From Rhizobium sp. NXC24 (lineage in GTDB: Bacteria; Pseudomonadota; Alphaproteobacteria; Rhizobiales; Rhizobiaceae): DNA of 64,000 nt. This document shows positions 9,746 through 19,121 of this stretch, in pieces. A model generated the notes under the pieces. It did not search any database and was not told the origin of the DNA. It saw only the letters and a list, made by a program, of their open reading frames with translations. Numbering within the stretch: position 1 is the stretch's first letter; the number at the start of each line of letters is the position of its first letter. The translations under genes and the position numbers were made by a program. The stretch lies in contig NZ_CP024313.1 in the NCBI RefSeq assembly GCF_002944315.1, forward strand, positions 310,001 through 374,000, read 5' to 3'.

Positions 9746-11389
9746 ATGTCGTCGAAAGATAATACTGCTTCATCAACGTTGTCGGCGCCGCTGACAAATC
9801 CTACGTTTCGCGCAATCTGGATCGCCAATCAGTTCTCCAGTCTCGGCTGGTTAATGCAAGCGGTCGCGATCAGTTGGCTGATGGCGACCATTTCGACCTC
9901 GGATGTGATGGTCGCATTGGTCCAGGCCTCTTCAACCTCACCTGCATTCTTTATGGCCATTTTCGTCGGGGCGATCGCTGACAACTTTAGCCGACGTAAG
10001 GTGATGATCATTGGCCGAAGCCTTATGATGACCGCGTCCGCCATGCTCACGCTTTCCATTGCTTTCGGCGTAAGTGAGCCCTGGATCATCCTCGGTTTCA
10101 GCTTTCTGGCTGGCTGCGGCATTGCTCTCCACGATCCCGCCTGGCAGGCATCCGTCGGCGATATCGTCGAACGGCCCCAGCTGCCGGCAGCGGTCACGCT
10201 TATTTCTGTCGGGTTCAATACCGTTCGCAGTGTCGGTCCCGCACTGGGAGGGGTCGTCGTTGCCTCAGCGGGGCCTCTTTTTGCCTTTGGGATTGCGACA
10301 TTTGGTTTTGCAGTTCCGCTGATCACCTTGTGGCAAAATAAATGGAAAACGCTTTCCTCATCCTTGCCGCGTGAGGCGATGTTCACGGCTATCTATGATG
10401 GCTTGCGCTTCACCGCTATGTCGTCAGAAATTAAGGCCACCATCGCCCGAGGCGCATTGTTCGGTTTGGCAAGCACGTCCATCTTGGCGCTTCTGCCGCT
10501 GGTCGCCCGCGATCAGTTGCATACCGATGCAGTTGGATTTGGCGTCCTCATGGGTGGTTTCGGGGCAGGCGCCTTTCTTGGCGGGATCTCAAACCCTTGG
10601 TTCAGGCAAATGCTGACGCAAGAGATGCTGATTACGCTTGCCTGCATAGCATTGGCAACGTGTTCGTTTTTGCTCACCTTCACCTCGTCCCTTACCTTCG
10701 CAACGATTGCGCTCGCCTTCGGCGGCGCTGGGTGGGTTACCGCCTGGTCGGGGCTTGGTGTAAACGTCCAACTGGCCAGTCCGCGCTGGATCACGGGCCG
10801 GACCATCTCCATTTACAGCGCGTTGACGAATGGAGGTATTGCAGCCGGCAGCTGGCTTTGGGGGACGGTTGCACAGAGCCAATCGCTCTCGGTCGCATTT
10901 GGCTGCTCCACGGGCGCCATACTGATGGTGGCGGCGCTCGGATTGAAGTTGCCGATCAGCAACCGTTCTGAATCGGAGCTTGAACCATCTGGAAACTTCA
11001 GCGCTCCCACGGTCGCCCTTGATCTGAAGCCGAGAAGCGGCCCCATCCTAATTATCACTGAATACTCCATACCCGAGCAGAACATCGATTTGTTCCTTGA
11101 GATCATGCGTGAACGGCGGCACGCCCAAAGCCGCGTTGGTGCTCGTCATTGGACACTCACCCGGGACGTTGGGCAGACATCGCGGTGGATAGAGACATAT
11201 CGAACTCCCACGTGGACCGACTATCGCAGGCTTCATCATCGCTACACGTCGGCTGACACGCAGTTGGATCAGGAACTCCTAAGGCTGAGCACAGACGGAT
11301 GTCCTTCGCGAACAACCATTCTGATTGAGCGACCGACGGGAGCGGTCCGCAAGTCTTATCCGACAGTTCCCTATGTCTCGCAGAAGTGA
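9746..11389 (+). CDS. MFS exporter of the EntS/MFS_3 type with C-terminal soluble domain
   Basis: A 547-residue inner-membrane transporter. Residues 15-410 contain about a dozen hydrophobic segments. The MFS loop motif appears as GAIADNFSRRKVMIIGR after transmembrane helix 2, and FRAIWIANQFSSLGWLMQ marks the start. The last ~110 residues (from ILIITEYSIPEQN) form a soluble extension resembling antibiotic-biosynthesis-monooxygenase-type ferredoxin-like folds, as in other members of this family. The family exports siderophores and small molecules; the substrate here is unknown. It stands alone and is not adjacent to the peptide-synthetase genes. No strong ribosome-binding site precedes the ATG. 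Confidence 0.85.
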   Translation: MSSKDNTASSTLSAPLTNPTFRAIWIANQFSSLGWLMQAVAISWLMATISTSDVMVALVQASSTSPAFFMAIFVGAIADNFSRRKVMIIGRSLMMTASAMLTLSIAFGVSEPWIILGFSFLAGCGIALHDPAWQASVGDIVERPQLPAAVTLISVGFNTVRSVGPALGGVVVASAGPLFAFGIATFGFAVPLITLWQNKWKTLSSSLPREAMFTAIYDGLRFTAMSSEIKATIARGALFGLASTSILALLPLVARDQLHTDAVGFGVLMGGFGAGAFLGGISNPWFRQMLTQEMLITLACIALATCSFLLTFTSSLTFATIALAFGGAGWVTAWSGLGVNVQLASPRWITGRTISIYSALTNGGIAAGSWLWGTVAQSQSLSVAFGCSTGAILMVAALGLKLPISNRSESELEPSGNFSAPTVALDLKPRSGPILIITEYSIPEQNIDLFLEIMRERRHAQSRVGARHWTLTRDVGQTSRWIETYRTPTWTDYRRLHHRYTSADTQLDQELLRLSTDGCPSRTTILIERPTGAVRKSYPTVPYVSQK

Positions 11390-11540
11390 GCGTCCTCGGA
11401 AGGGAGGGTAAATTGATGGCATTCCGGAGAAAGTGGTACGAGAAATTTGAATTTCCTCAAGTCAGCCGCACTTTTTAGAAAAATCAATATGTTAAGTTCG
11501 ATCTGCTGCGAAGCAGCAGCAACGGGGTGATGTAGCAGTT

Positions 11541-11681
11541 ATGGAAAGCTACGCGATTCGAGCCAATGTCGAATTCCATGCCTGCAGTCAAAAAACTTGG
11601 AGTGCCGAGCAGGTGGATATTGAAACTTCATTTTTTCTAATGCAGGTTGTGATTGCGACATGCGTCGGGAGGATTTCGTGA
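11541..11681 (+). CDS. Possible 46-residue protein coupled to the zinc-hook ATPase
   Basis: An ATG-started frame (MESYAIRANVEFHACSQ...) whose TGA stop overlaps the preferred GTG start of the large ATPase gene in a GTGA arrangement. That overlap suggests translational coupling and hence a real gene. It has no strong ribosome-binding site and no recognisable domain. It could equally be the tail of a truncated gene. Confidence 0.3.
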   Translation: MESYAIRANVEFHACSQKTWSAEQVDIETSFFLMQVVIATCVGRIS

Positions 11682-14600
11682 GCAGGCTTACGAAGTTGGA
11701 GATCGAAAGGCGGCTCCTATCGGGATTATCGCTTAGTTGGAAAGACTCTGCAGGTAAAAGCAACTCGATAAAACTCGAGACCCCAGCTGCACGCCGCCTT
11801 TTCCAGTTTCTTTTAAGATCCGATGTTCGATCGCCTACAGAATTGCCTAACGTCTTCATCGATGGCCTGCAAGGCGAAATCAGTGGCGAATACGACCCAG
11901 CCGATACCCATGGAGAAGCAGGGGAAAATCTTGGTCTTTTCAGCTGGAAACTAAAGTCGATTCTTACAGAAGGTTTTGGAGGCATAAATGTTTGGGCGGG
12001 TGCCCCGTTTGAATACAGTTTCGATCGACAAAGCTTACTTATCGAAGGGCCAAACGGTAGTGGAAAGTCGTCGTTAATTGGTGCCATACTCTGGACCCTC
12101 TCAGGGGAGCGGCTGCGGGATCAGACCAAGAGCCTGCCACATGCCCTTCAGCCGGTGTTTGGAGAAAATCAAAAGCCTATTGGAAGCTGGCCCCCAATCG
12201 CGACCTATCCCCCGACCGAAATTGACCTAACCCGCTCTCCGAAAGTAAGAGTTGAGTTGGTATTTGAGAATGAGAACGGAGAGATTGCTCGCGTTGAGCG
12301 GCGGTTAGAAAACGGCGACATCAGCGTGAATGCGGACCCGTTGCTGTACTTGCCCGATGTGCTTATCGAGACAAGCTTACTGATGCCGTCTCGATTGCCT
12401 CTCCTCAGATTAGATGAAGGTGCTGGTCAACTCACGTCGGCAGTCCAGAAGCTTACCGGACTCGATGACCTAATCGCGTTAGGAGCGTTAGTGTCTGGAC
12501 TTTGCAATGGCGGCCGAGAATACCTTTCATATCGAAAGAAAGAACTCGCGTTGGAGCGGGTTAAATTTGATCGTGCTTTGGTAGATTGTGAAGCGTCTCT
12601 GAAGTCAATCGACGTTACGATCCCCGGTTTTGCTCCATCAGATACCAAACGTTCGGAGAGCAAAGCGAAGGCATTTGGAAAGGAACTTGTTGCCAAAGCG
12701 GCGGAACTTACGGAAGCGGTTCGCGACGATTTATCGCCGGACCTCGAGCTTAGTAAGCTGGCAGTTCAGACCCAAGTTTCGGCGGCACTTGAGGCAACCC
12801 GAAGCGAGCTCGGAAAAGGCCTTCAGTCTCTTGCGAGTTGGAATGATCTTGAGACCGTTCACGGCGCTTTGGATGATGAAACAGTTACGGCCATTGAAGT
12901 CGCGATCGATATTGCTATTGCTGCGACGAAAGATGCAGTTGGGCTGTTGGCTAGAAGTCAGGTTGATAATCGTTTTCGGCTAAAGGCGATGGCCGCCCGG
13001 TGGCATGTTGACCATGCAATCGGACCAATCGACGATTGCCCACTTTGCCAACGAGTCCTGCAGTCTCCAGAATTGAAAAAGGAGCTGGAAGGATTCCGCG
13101 CCTTAGGTGAACTTGCGACGCGTCAATTCGAAGACAATATGAACCTTATTGCTGGCGAATTAGATAGAGCCGTGCCTTCTACCTTCAGGCGCTTTGGTGA
13201 AAATTTCTTGGCTTCGGGGCCTAGTTTTGCATTGGCGCGAGATTTCACTAAAAAATACATAGATGCACCTAATGTCTCTGAAATCTTGCATGGATTCAAA
13301 AGACTAGCGGGCGAGGCGCTGAAAAGCATCCCACAGAGCAACTTTGACTATGCCGTAGAACAACCTGTCGAAGATGCTGCAACGCCATCGGTGAATCGTA
13401 AAATTGAAACGTTACGTCGTTTTATAGCTCTAGCGAAATGGTACCGGGATAATGCTGCTGATTGGCTAGGTTGGTGGAACAGAAATGCCTTGCCGAGGCC
13501 CACCACATCGCCAGAGGCGGTTGAGACCCTCGGAGAATATCTAGGAAGGTTGGCTGATGCTTTGCGTGAAGCCGAGCCTTATAGAAAGGCAGCGGTCGCC
13601 ATGCGTGATGCCTGGTCAGCTGGGCTCGTAGTGTCGGAAATAGAGGACGAGCAAGAGAGGCGAAAAGCGGTTTCGAACGAGATCGGCCCACTGAAAGACC
13701 TTTCCTCATTAGCCGAATCCGTGGCCCGGGATGCAATTAATGATTTATCTGGTCGTATTGCAGCGACTTTAGATCGCATCCATTTGGCTGAGAACCTAAA
13801 GTTCAAGGATACAAGCCTTCGCAAGAAGGATGGACTGACAGTATTTGGGAACCTTGTCAGCGACTATCGGATTGACGCAACGCTCGTGGCGAATACGTCT
13901 TGGCTACGTGCAGTTTTGTGGGCTTTTATTTTTGCACTGCGCGAAGAAGCGCTTGAACAGCTGGGAAAAGATGGACTGCCGCTATTTCTCTTTGACGATC
14001 CGCAGACGACATTTGACCCCGACCATCGCCATAGATGGTGCCAGCATGTCGCAGCGATGCAGCAAGCACCACGTGACATGCAAGTTATACTCGCGACCCA
14101 CGACCCGCATTTTGTGGAATTGATAAAAATTGGAGGCGTGACTGGTCGCGAAGCGATGATTGCCTCGGCGCATAAAGACATAGGTTATCTTGCAATCATC
14201 GAGGGTGATGCACTCGCAAGACGCTGGGATGATTTTAAGAGCCACCCAACGCCACTAGGCGGTCGAGATTACATCGGCAAAGTTCGTGAACACGTCGAAG
14301 GCCTGCTGCGTATTATGCTACGCGCTGAGGACGCAAATGTCTCCGCTGTAGGCAGAGGATTCACTATCGGTGACGCCCGAAGTAAGATCGAGCATCTCCA
14401 TGCAAAGGGTTTCGCCCCTTGGGACAGAAGTGAATTTAAAGCGCTTACGAAGTCGCTGCATCAGAACCTGACATCCATCAAGCACATGGAAATGGCCCAT
14501 CATGCAAGTGGACTTGCGCTTGGTATCGCGGAGGCTGAAGACGTCGAGAAGCATTGGAGGAAAGAGCTTCGACCAGCAATCGAAGCTTGCAGCGCAATAT

Positions 14601-15496
14601 CCCGTGAGTACCGACTCCTGCATGCTCCGTACACGGCGCTGTTCAGCCCACCACCAAGCATATCTTTGCCTAATGGCTATAAGTCTTCTGTTCGGAAAAT
14701 GAAGCTTGAGATTATTGGACGCGCCGCGGCGCTTAGCGGTGGACGAGCAGCGGATGGGATGTTTCAATCATCTGGGTTCGACTCCGCCACGTCTAAAAAG
14801 ATCGTCTTGGCACAACACGCAGCCTATCGATGTGTCTCCTCAACTCTGGAGCCTGTTGCAAAGGTCGGTGACATTGTTCTTGTAAAGGATGCTGCCGAGC
14901 CATCCGCGAAATCGCTCGTCATTGCGATAAGCGGCGGCAAACTTTTGGCTCGTAGATTTGAGATTGCGGACAATCACAGCGACGTTGCGGTTTTGACAGC
15001 GCAGGCTATTAACCCTCGAAATATAGCGCCGCCAATAATTGCTAAAAAGGCTACTTTGACGCTCCACAAAGTGGTCGGTGTGCTTTATCAGCGCTTCAAC
15101 TGGGTTTTTCAAGGCAGCGATCACGAGGTTTCCGACTGTGGTGGGACATCGGCTATCGATCAGATTGCTGAGGAAACTATTGGATTGATCGAGGTGGTCG
15201 GACAAAGTGCCGAGCCTTTTGCGCTAGACAAGCAACATCTGATGATCTTGCCGGAACTGCAGTCGCTGGCATCTCTGTCGCAGCTCGACGGTCGCCCTGT
15301 CGTCGCCTGCGACGCCGATGATAATTATTACTTCAAAAGGCTGCGCTTTACTAATGACGCCTCAACATTGGTCTTGGAAAGTTTAGATAGCGGGGGGGAT
15401 CATGGTCCAATCGTGCTGGCTGCGCCGGGCTTCGAGGGAAATAGCCTTCGTAGAGTTTGGCCGGTAGCGGGAGTGCTTTTTGAACTTCCAAATTGA
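11678..15496 (+). CDS. Zinc-hook (Rad50/SMC-like) ATPase with C-terminal S24/LexA-like domain
   Basis: About 1272 residues if started at the GTG at 11678, which has GGGAGGA seven bases upstream; an ATG at 11660 is the alternative. Walker A is GPNGSGKSS near residue 124. A long helical region has a CPLCQRVL zinc hook near residue 454. Walker B, LFLFDDPQTTFD, is near residue 771 and the H-loop ATHDPH near 806. This order is that of Rad50/RecN/SMC-type ABC ATPases acting on DNA. The last ~200 residues (EPVAKVGDIVLVKD near 1065, then SGGKLLARRF) resemble an S24/LexA-like fold, but Thr and Arg sit where the Ser-Lys dyad would be. Base composition is less GC-rich than the neighbours, suggesting transfer. 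A role in defence or DNA damage response is inference. Confidence 0.7.
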   Translation: MSRLTKLEIERRLLSGLSLSWKDSAGKSNSIKLETPAARRLFQFLLRSDVRSPTELPNVFIDGLQGEISGEYDPADTHGEAGENLGLFSWKLKSILTEGFGGINVWAGAPFEYSFDRQSLLIEGPNGSGKSSLIGAILWTLSGERLRDQTKSLPHALQPVFGENQKPIGSWPPIATYPPTEIDLTRSPKVRVELVFENENGEIARVERRLENGDISVNADPLLYLPDVLIETSLLMPSRLPLLRLDEGAGQLTSAVQKLTGLDDLIALGALVSGLCNGGREYLSYRKKELALERVKFDRALVDCEASLKSIDVTIPGFAPSDTKRSESKAKAFGKELVAKAAELTEAVRDDLSPDLELSKLAVQTQVSAALEATRSELGKGLQSLASWNDLETVHGALDDETVTAIEVAIDIAIAATKDAVGLLARSQVDNRFRLKAMAARWHVDHAIGPIDDCPLCQRVLQSPELKKELEGFRALGELATRQFEDNMNLIAGELDRAVPSTFRRFGENFLASGPSFALARDFTKKYIDAPNVSEILHGFKRLAGEALKSIPQSNFDYAVEQPVEDAATPSVNRKIETLRRFIALAKWYRDNAADWLGWWNRNALPRPTTSPEAVETLGEYLGRLADALREAEPYRKAAVAMRDAWSAGLVVSEIEDEQERRKAVSNEIGPLKDLSSLAESVARDAINDLSGRIAATLDRIHLAENLKFKDTSLRKKDGLTVFGNLVSDYRIDATLVANTSWLRAVLWAFIFALREEALEQLGKDGLPLFLFDDPQTTFDPDHRHRWCQHVAAMQQAPRDMQVILATHDPHFVELIKIGGVTGREAMIASAHKDIGYLAIIEGDALARRWDDFKSHPTPLGGRDYIGKVREHVEGLLRIMLRAEDANVSAVGRGFTIGDARSKIEHLHAKGFAPWDRSEFKALTKSLHQNLTSIKHMEMAHHASGLALGIAEAEDVEKHWRKELRPAIEACSAISREYRLLHAPYTALFSPPPSISLPNGYKSSVRKMKLEIIGRAAALSGGRAADGMFQSSGFDSATSKKIVLAQHAAYRCVSSTLEPVAKVGDIVLVKDAAEPSAKSLVIAISGGKLLARRFEIADNHSDVAVLTAQAINPRNIAPPIIAKKATLTLHKVVGVLYQRFNWVFQGSDHEVSDCGGTSAIDQIAEETIGLIEVVGQSAEPFALDKQHLMILPELQSLASLSQLDGRPVVACDADDNYYFKRLRFTNDASTLVLESLDSGGDHGPIVLAAPGFEGNSLRRVWPVAGVLFELPN

Positions 15497-15724
15497 GATG
15501 CTAGATCTGGTTGACCCCATATGTCTTTAGAATTTTTACGTGAACTTGCGGCTCCCGCGTCGGGGAACTAAATTATCGCGCCGCCGTTATTGGGCGAGTG
15601 TAACCAGGGGTATTTCCCATGCTCAAAATCTCGCTCGCGACCGCAATCTCGGTGTTTCTCACCCTGTCGTCTTGCGCAAACACTGCCAAAGGAATGGCGA
15701 AGGACGCGAAAGAAACGTAAGCGG

Positions 15725-17323
15725 TTAGCCGACGGCGTCTGGTTTGAAGTTCCACGGCATGAGCAGCTCAATATCAGCGGCTGGCCAGCGATTTGCGATG
15801 CGGGTGAGCGTTTGAGATAGCCAGGCAAGCGGATCGACGTTGTTCATTTTTGCCGTCTGCAGAAGTGTGGCGATCGTCGCCCATGTCTCTCCGCCGCCCT
15901 CGCTGCCGGCAAAGAGACTATTCTTCCTCGTAATGGTTTGGGGTCGGATGGCACGCTCGACTATGTTGGAGTCGATTTCGACGTGACCGTCCGTCAAGAA
16001 GTGCTCCAGCGCCTCCCGGCGTGTCAGGGCGTAACGTATCGCCTCAGCAGTCTTGGACTTTCCGGAGACTTTGGAGAGTTCCTTCTCCCACAACTGGAAG
16101 AGATCGGCGACAATGCCAGCGGACGTCTCCTGACGGCGCCTCGCGCGCGTTTCGGCATCACTGCCGCGGATCTCGTCCTCGACCTTCCAAAGTTCCGTCA
16201 TGGCTGTGATCGACGCCGTTGCAGCGTCATTAATGCCGCCGACATGCAGCTCGTAGAACTTTCGGCGTAAATGTGCCCAGCATCCGGCAAGCTTGATCGT
16301 TTCATTGCTGCCGGACTTGGCGCGCTCTTTGATCATGCTGGTATAAGCCGAGTACCCATCCACTTGCAGGATGCCGCCAAACCCGGCGAGATGACGCGCG
16401 ACACACTTGCCACCCCTGCTGTCTTCGAAGCGATAGGCAACCATCGGCGGGCCAGACCCGCCAAACGGTCGGTCATCGCAAGCGTAGGCCCATAACCACG
16501 CCTTCATCGTTCTACCAGAGCCGGGAGCCAGCGTCGGCAAGGTCGTCTCGTCCGCAAATATCCTCTCACTGGCTTTAATGCGTTCCAAGATGTAATCCGC
16601 CAGGATCCGCAGCTCGAAGCCCAGATGCCCCATCCATTGGGCCATCAAAGAGCGGCTGAGAACCACGCTGTCGCGCAGATAGATCGCCTCCTGGCGGTAG
16701 AGCGGAAGACCATCGGCGTATTTCGACACGGCGATATAGGCCAGCAACCGTTCGCTCGGCAGCCCGCCTTCGATGATATGCGCGGGCGCCAAAGCCTGCA
16801 GCACGCCGTCACGTTCGCGGAACGCATATTTCGGGCGGCGTGTGACGATGACCCTGAACTTCGGCGGTATGACGTCGAGCCGCTCGGATCGGTCCTCGCC
16901 GATCAGAACCTTTTCCAAGCCTTGGCAGTCGTCGGGGATCTCCGGCTCGATCACTTCCTCGATGCGTTCGAGATGGGCGGCAAAACCTTTGCGTGGCCGC
17001 GCCTCCCTTTTTGGCCGCGCTTTGCCCACTTGGCCGAGCTCGCTGTCAATCGCCGCAAGGCCAGTCTCGACCTCCTCAAAAGCGAAGTCTATCTGCTCGT
17101 CGTTTATCGCCAGCCGCAGTCGCTCGGAGCGCGTACCGTTTTGGGCCCGCTGCAAAACCTTCAAGATCGCCGTCAAAGTGGTGATCCGCTCGTCGGCTTT
17201 CTGTTGGACAGCCCTCATTCGGGCAATTTCGGCGTCAGTCGCAGCCTTCTCTGCGTTCAAAGCGATGATCATCGCTTTCAGCGCATCGACGTCGTCAGGA
17301 AGGTCCGGACCGGGTAAAACCAT
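15725..17323 (-). CDS. tnpC: IS66 transposase TnpC
   Basis: 532 residues from the ATG at 17323. The N-terminal coiled-coil and zinc-finger-like part (LKAMIIALNAEKAATDAEIARM...) is followed by the DDE transposase core. The core shows ADETTLPTLAPG, QVDGYSAY and the acidic end in SNIVERAIRP, then the conserved NSLFAGSEGG. It catalyses strand transfer of the element. Full length for the family and with no frame damage. Confidence 0.95.
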   Translation of the reverse strand: MVLPGPDLPDDVDALKAMIIALNAEKAATDAEIARMRAVQQKADERITTLTAILKVLQRAQNGTRSERLRLAINDEQIDFAFEEVETGLAAIDSELGQVGKARPKREARPRKGFAAHLERIEEVIEPEIPDDCQGLEKVLIGEDRSERLDVIPPKFRVIVTRRPKYAFRERDGVLQALAPAHIIEGGLPSERLLAYIAVSKYADGLPLYRQEAIYLRDSVVLSRSLMAQWMGHLGFELRILADYILERIKASERIFADETTLPTLAPGSGRTMKAWLWAYACDDRPFGGSGPPMVAYRFEDSRGGKCVARHLAGFGGILQVDGYSAYTSMIKERAKSGSNETIKLAGCWAHLRRKFYELHVGGINDAATASITAMTELWKVEDEIRGSDAETRARRRQETSAGIVADLFQLWEKELSKVSGKSKTAEAIRYALTRREALEHFLTDGHVEIDSNIVERAIRPQTITRKNSLFAGSEGGGETWATIATLLQTAKMNNVDPLAWLSQTLTRIANRWPAADIELLMPWNFKPDAVG

Positions 17324-17398
17324 GCGGGCAATAGAGCATAAAATCCGCCGATTTCCCAACACTTACAGCAACATGATTCATCTTGCCGCACATCGTCA

Positions 17399-17743
17399 TC
17401 AGCCGATCGAAAGTGGCCGCCGCACCTTGGCGGGGCGAATCTTTTTCCAATCCATTCCGGCCAGAAGTGCCATTAATTGCGCATGGTCGAGACGGACGCG
17501 GGCAGCAGACGGGACAGGCCAGCAGAAGCCATTTTCTTCGATTATTTTGGCGTAAAGGCAGACCCCACTGCCGTCCCACCAAACAATGCGGATCCGGTCT
17601 GCGCGTTTCGAGCGGAATACATAAAGCGCACCGCTAAAGGGGTCGAGGCCGCCATCCCGCACCAGGGCCATCAACGACGCAGCGCCTTTGCGGAAGTCGA
17701 CGGGCTGACATGACACGTAAACAACAACACCCGAAGTGATCAT
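17399..17743 (-). CDS. tnpB: IS66 accessory protein TnpB
   Basis: 114 residues with the family signature VYVSCQPVDFRKGAASLMAL, then GALYVFRSKRADRIRIVWWDG and a C-terminal MDWKKIRP. TnpB is needed for IS66 transposition, but its biochemical role is unclear. The gene overlaps the tnpA stop by four bases and lies 75 bases upstream of tnpC, the usual IS66 layout. Confidence 0.93.
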   Translation of the reverse strand: MITSGVVVYVSCQPVDFRKGAASLMALVRDGGLDPFSGALYVFRSKRADRIRIVWWDGSGVCLYAKIIEENGFCWPVPSAARVRLDHAQLMALLAGMDWKKIRPAKVRRPLSIG

Positions 17744-18144
17744 GCTTGCCGTACCGCCCTGACAATGCCGCTCAGCAGCGTCGGATCGATCGAAGCGCTG
17801 ACGCGAAGTGTCGTGTCGCCCACCTGGATCTCGACAGTGTCCGTCCGCACCGCCTCGAAACGAGTAAAGGCCTCATCGTTTTCGGTTGTTTTCAGGCGCT
17901 GAATCGAACCAGATGCGAGGGCTACTCGCCGCCATCCAAAGAGCTGCGACGGGTCCATTCCATGCGCACGCGCGACCGCAGAGACATTCGCGCCAGGAGC
18001 GAGAGCTTGCTCCAGGATCAGAGCTTTCGCCTTATCTGACCACGACTTCGGTTTCCGCCGCGTTCGCACCGGCTCCGCCGTCAGAATTTCGAACGTACGA
18101 CCATGATTCATATCTTCACTCATAGGATTCCCAGCATGATTCAT
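17740..18144 (-). CDS. tnpA: IS66 accessory protein TnpA
   Basis: Up to 134 residues; a start at the second Met (18123, MSEDMNHGR) is equally plausible. The helix-turn-helix region is recognisable (SWSDKAKALILEQALAPG, then VSAVARAHGMDPSQLFGWRR), as in IS66/IS3 OrfA-type DNA-binding proteins. It is the first gene of the element and is translationally coupled to tnpB. Confidence 0.9.
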   Translation of the reverse strand: MNHAGNPMSEDMNHGRTFEILTAEPVRTRRKPKSWSDKAKALILEQALAPGANVSAVARAHGMDPSQLFGWRRVALASGSIQRLKTTENDEAFTRFEAVRTDTVEIQVGDTTLRVSASIDPTLLSGIVRAVRQA

Positions 18145-18386
18145 GCTGAAAATGAGCGATTTCGCGTCTCCATGCTACGTGGGATGGCCTGTCCGCTTAC
18201 AAAGAAACTGGACAGGCAATGGATTCAAGTACGCATACGGTCCTGAAAGCGGGTGCCAGTGGAAACAAGGCCGCGCAATAACCATGTGATGGCCTTAGCG
18301 TGATCACCCGTTACGGGGCGAAAACATCTTTGATGAGACAAAGCTAAAATGCTGGCTATGCTGGTCTCCTAACGGGGAAAGACAGG

Positions 18387-18515
18387 ATGAGAGCAGCGAA
18401 CGACAACGAACATCAACCGACTTCCGAACGCGAATGGATCAGTGCCGCGCTGGTGCTTGCATGGCCATTCGGAATTTTTACTGTTGCGCTTGGATGCTCA
18501 TGTTTCATCCGATAG
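18387..18515 (+). CDS. Possible 42-residue single-pass membrane protein
   Basis: ATG at 18387 follows a purine-rich GGGGAAAGACAGG stretch. The peptide has a charged N-terminus (MRAANDNEHQPTSEREW) and one hydrophobic segment (AALVLAWPFGIFTVALGC). The ANDNE-type start is common among small rhizobial proteins. No family is recognised; its reality is uncertain. Confidence 0.35.
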   Translation: MRAANDNEHQPTSEREWISAALVLAWPFGIFTVALGCSCFIR

Positions 18516-18823
18516 TTTTGCCGTAATCGCCGTGTGGCTGTCGGCGCAGCGCCGTTCCTCAATAGCGCCGAAGTCCCGATTGTCCGCGGCTCGACGTCAG
18601 CTGTCGGCAGGGTATATCATTTCGCAGCAGCCAACACGCATGGTACAGTTCGGCACCGGATGATGCCCAACGCGAAGCGAGAGGGGAGCACTCATCCGCT
18701 GGTGAGAATGTCATAATGCAATTATTTAAAAGTGAGCGTTGCAGTATCAAAATTGAAATTCTACTATGGCTTAGGCGAATTTTCCTTTCATTCGCCAAAG
18801 TGGCTGCAGGCGCAGTCACCTTT

Positions 18824-18854
18824 GGGCCGCCATATCGCCCCTTCGAGGCGGCCC
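18824..18854. terminator. Terminator-like hairpin
   Basis: GGGCCGCC (18824-18831) pairs perfectly with GGCGGCCC (18847-18854) across a 15-base loop. T-rich TTCCTTT follows on the plus strand. It could end transcription from upstream and insulate the hxs operon. Confidence 0.5.
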
Positions 18855-19035
18855 TTCCTTTGTGAGGCGTCAACGGCATTTCGAATATTGCGAACGAGAA
18901 GGATTCACATCGGCAAAGTGTTCGCCGTAACCTGCAAGCTCGTAATCAAACCGCGCCTCCATGGCACCGCTCCTCTGCGATTCGGTGCCAGACAAGGAAT
19001 CACGAGCGATTCCTGCTTCAGCAAGAGGGCAAATC

Positions 19036-19071
19036 ATGAAAGCACTCACTGGAATGAAATGTGGTAATTGA
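19036..19071 (+). CDS. Possible 11-residue leader peptide before hxsD
   Basis: An ATG seven bases after GAGGG encodes MKALTGMKCGN and then stops. It has a good ribosome-binding site and lies directly upstream of hxsD, so it could be a translated leader. The length makes chance occurrence quite possible. No attenuator structure was identified. Confidence 0.2.
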   Translation: MKALTGMKCGN

Positions 19072-19121
19072 AAGCCTGGTCGGGATGGATACGTTGGTTT
19101 GGGACGTAGTGAGCTAGGAGC

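Larger units (their letters stand above)
15717..18200 (-). mobile_element. Complete IS66-family insertion sequence
   Basis: Ends are GTAAGCGG at 15717 and its inverted copy CCGCTTAC ending at 18200, the standard IS66 terminus. The element is flanked by a perfect 8-base duplication AAAGAAAC (15709-15716 and 18201-18208), the known target duplication size of the family. It carries tnpA, tnpB and tnpC in the usual order on the minus strand, all apparently intact, so it may be recent and active. Confidence 0.95.
15619..18281 (+). pseudogene. Entericidin-like lipoprotein gene interrupted by IS66
   Basis: The 5' part (15619-15716) encodes a lipoprotein signal peptide ending in the lipobox LSSC (MLKISLATAISVFLTLSSCAN), then TAKGMAKDAKE. 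Removing the IS66 element and one copy of its 8-base duplication joins it in frame to 18209-18281, giving a 56-residue protein that ends SGNKAAQ. Size, lipobox and the small Gly/Ala/Lys-rich body match the entericidin A/B family of outer-membrane lipoproteins. The insertion falls in codon 33, so the gene is inactive here. Confidence 0.8.
18282..19035. other. Long intergenic region upstream of the hxs operon
   Basis: About 750 bases with no convincing long gene. It contains a possible 42-residue membrane peptide gene and a terminator-like hairpin, listed separately. Longer frames on either strand lack recognisable motifs or ribosome-binding sites. The hxs promoter is expected near its right end but was not identified. 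Confidence 0.5.
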
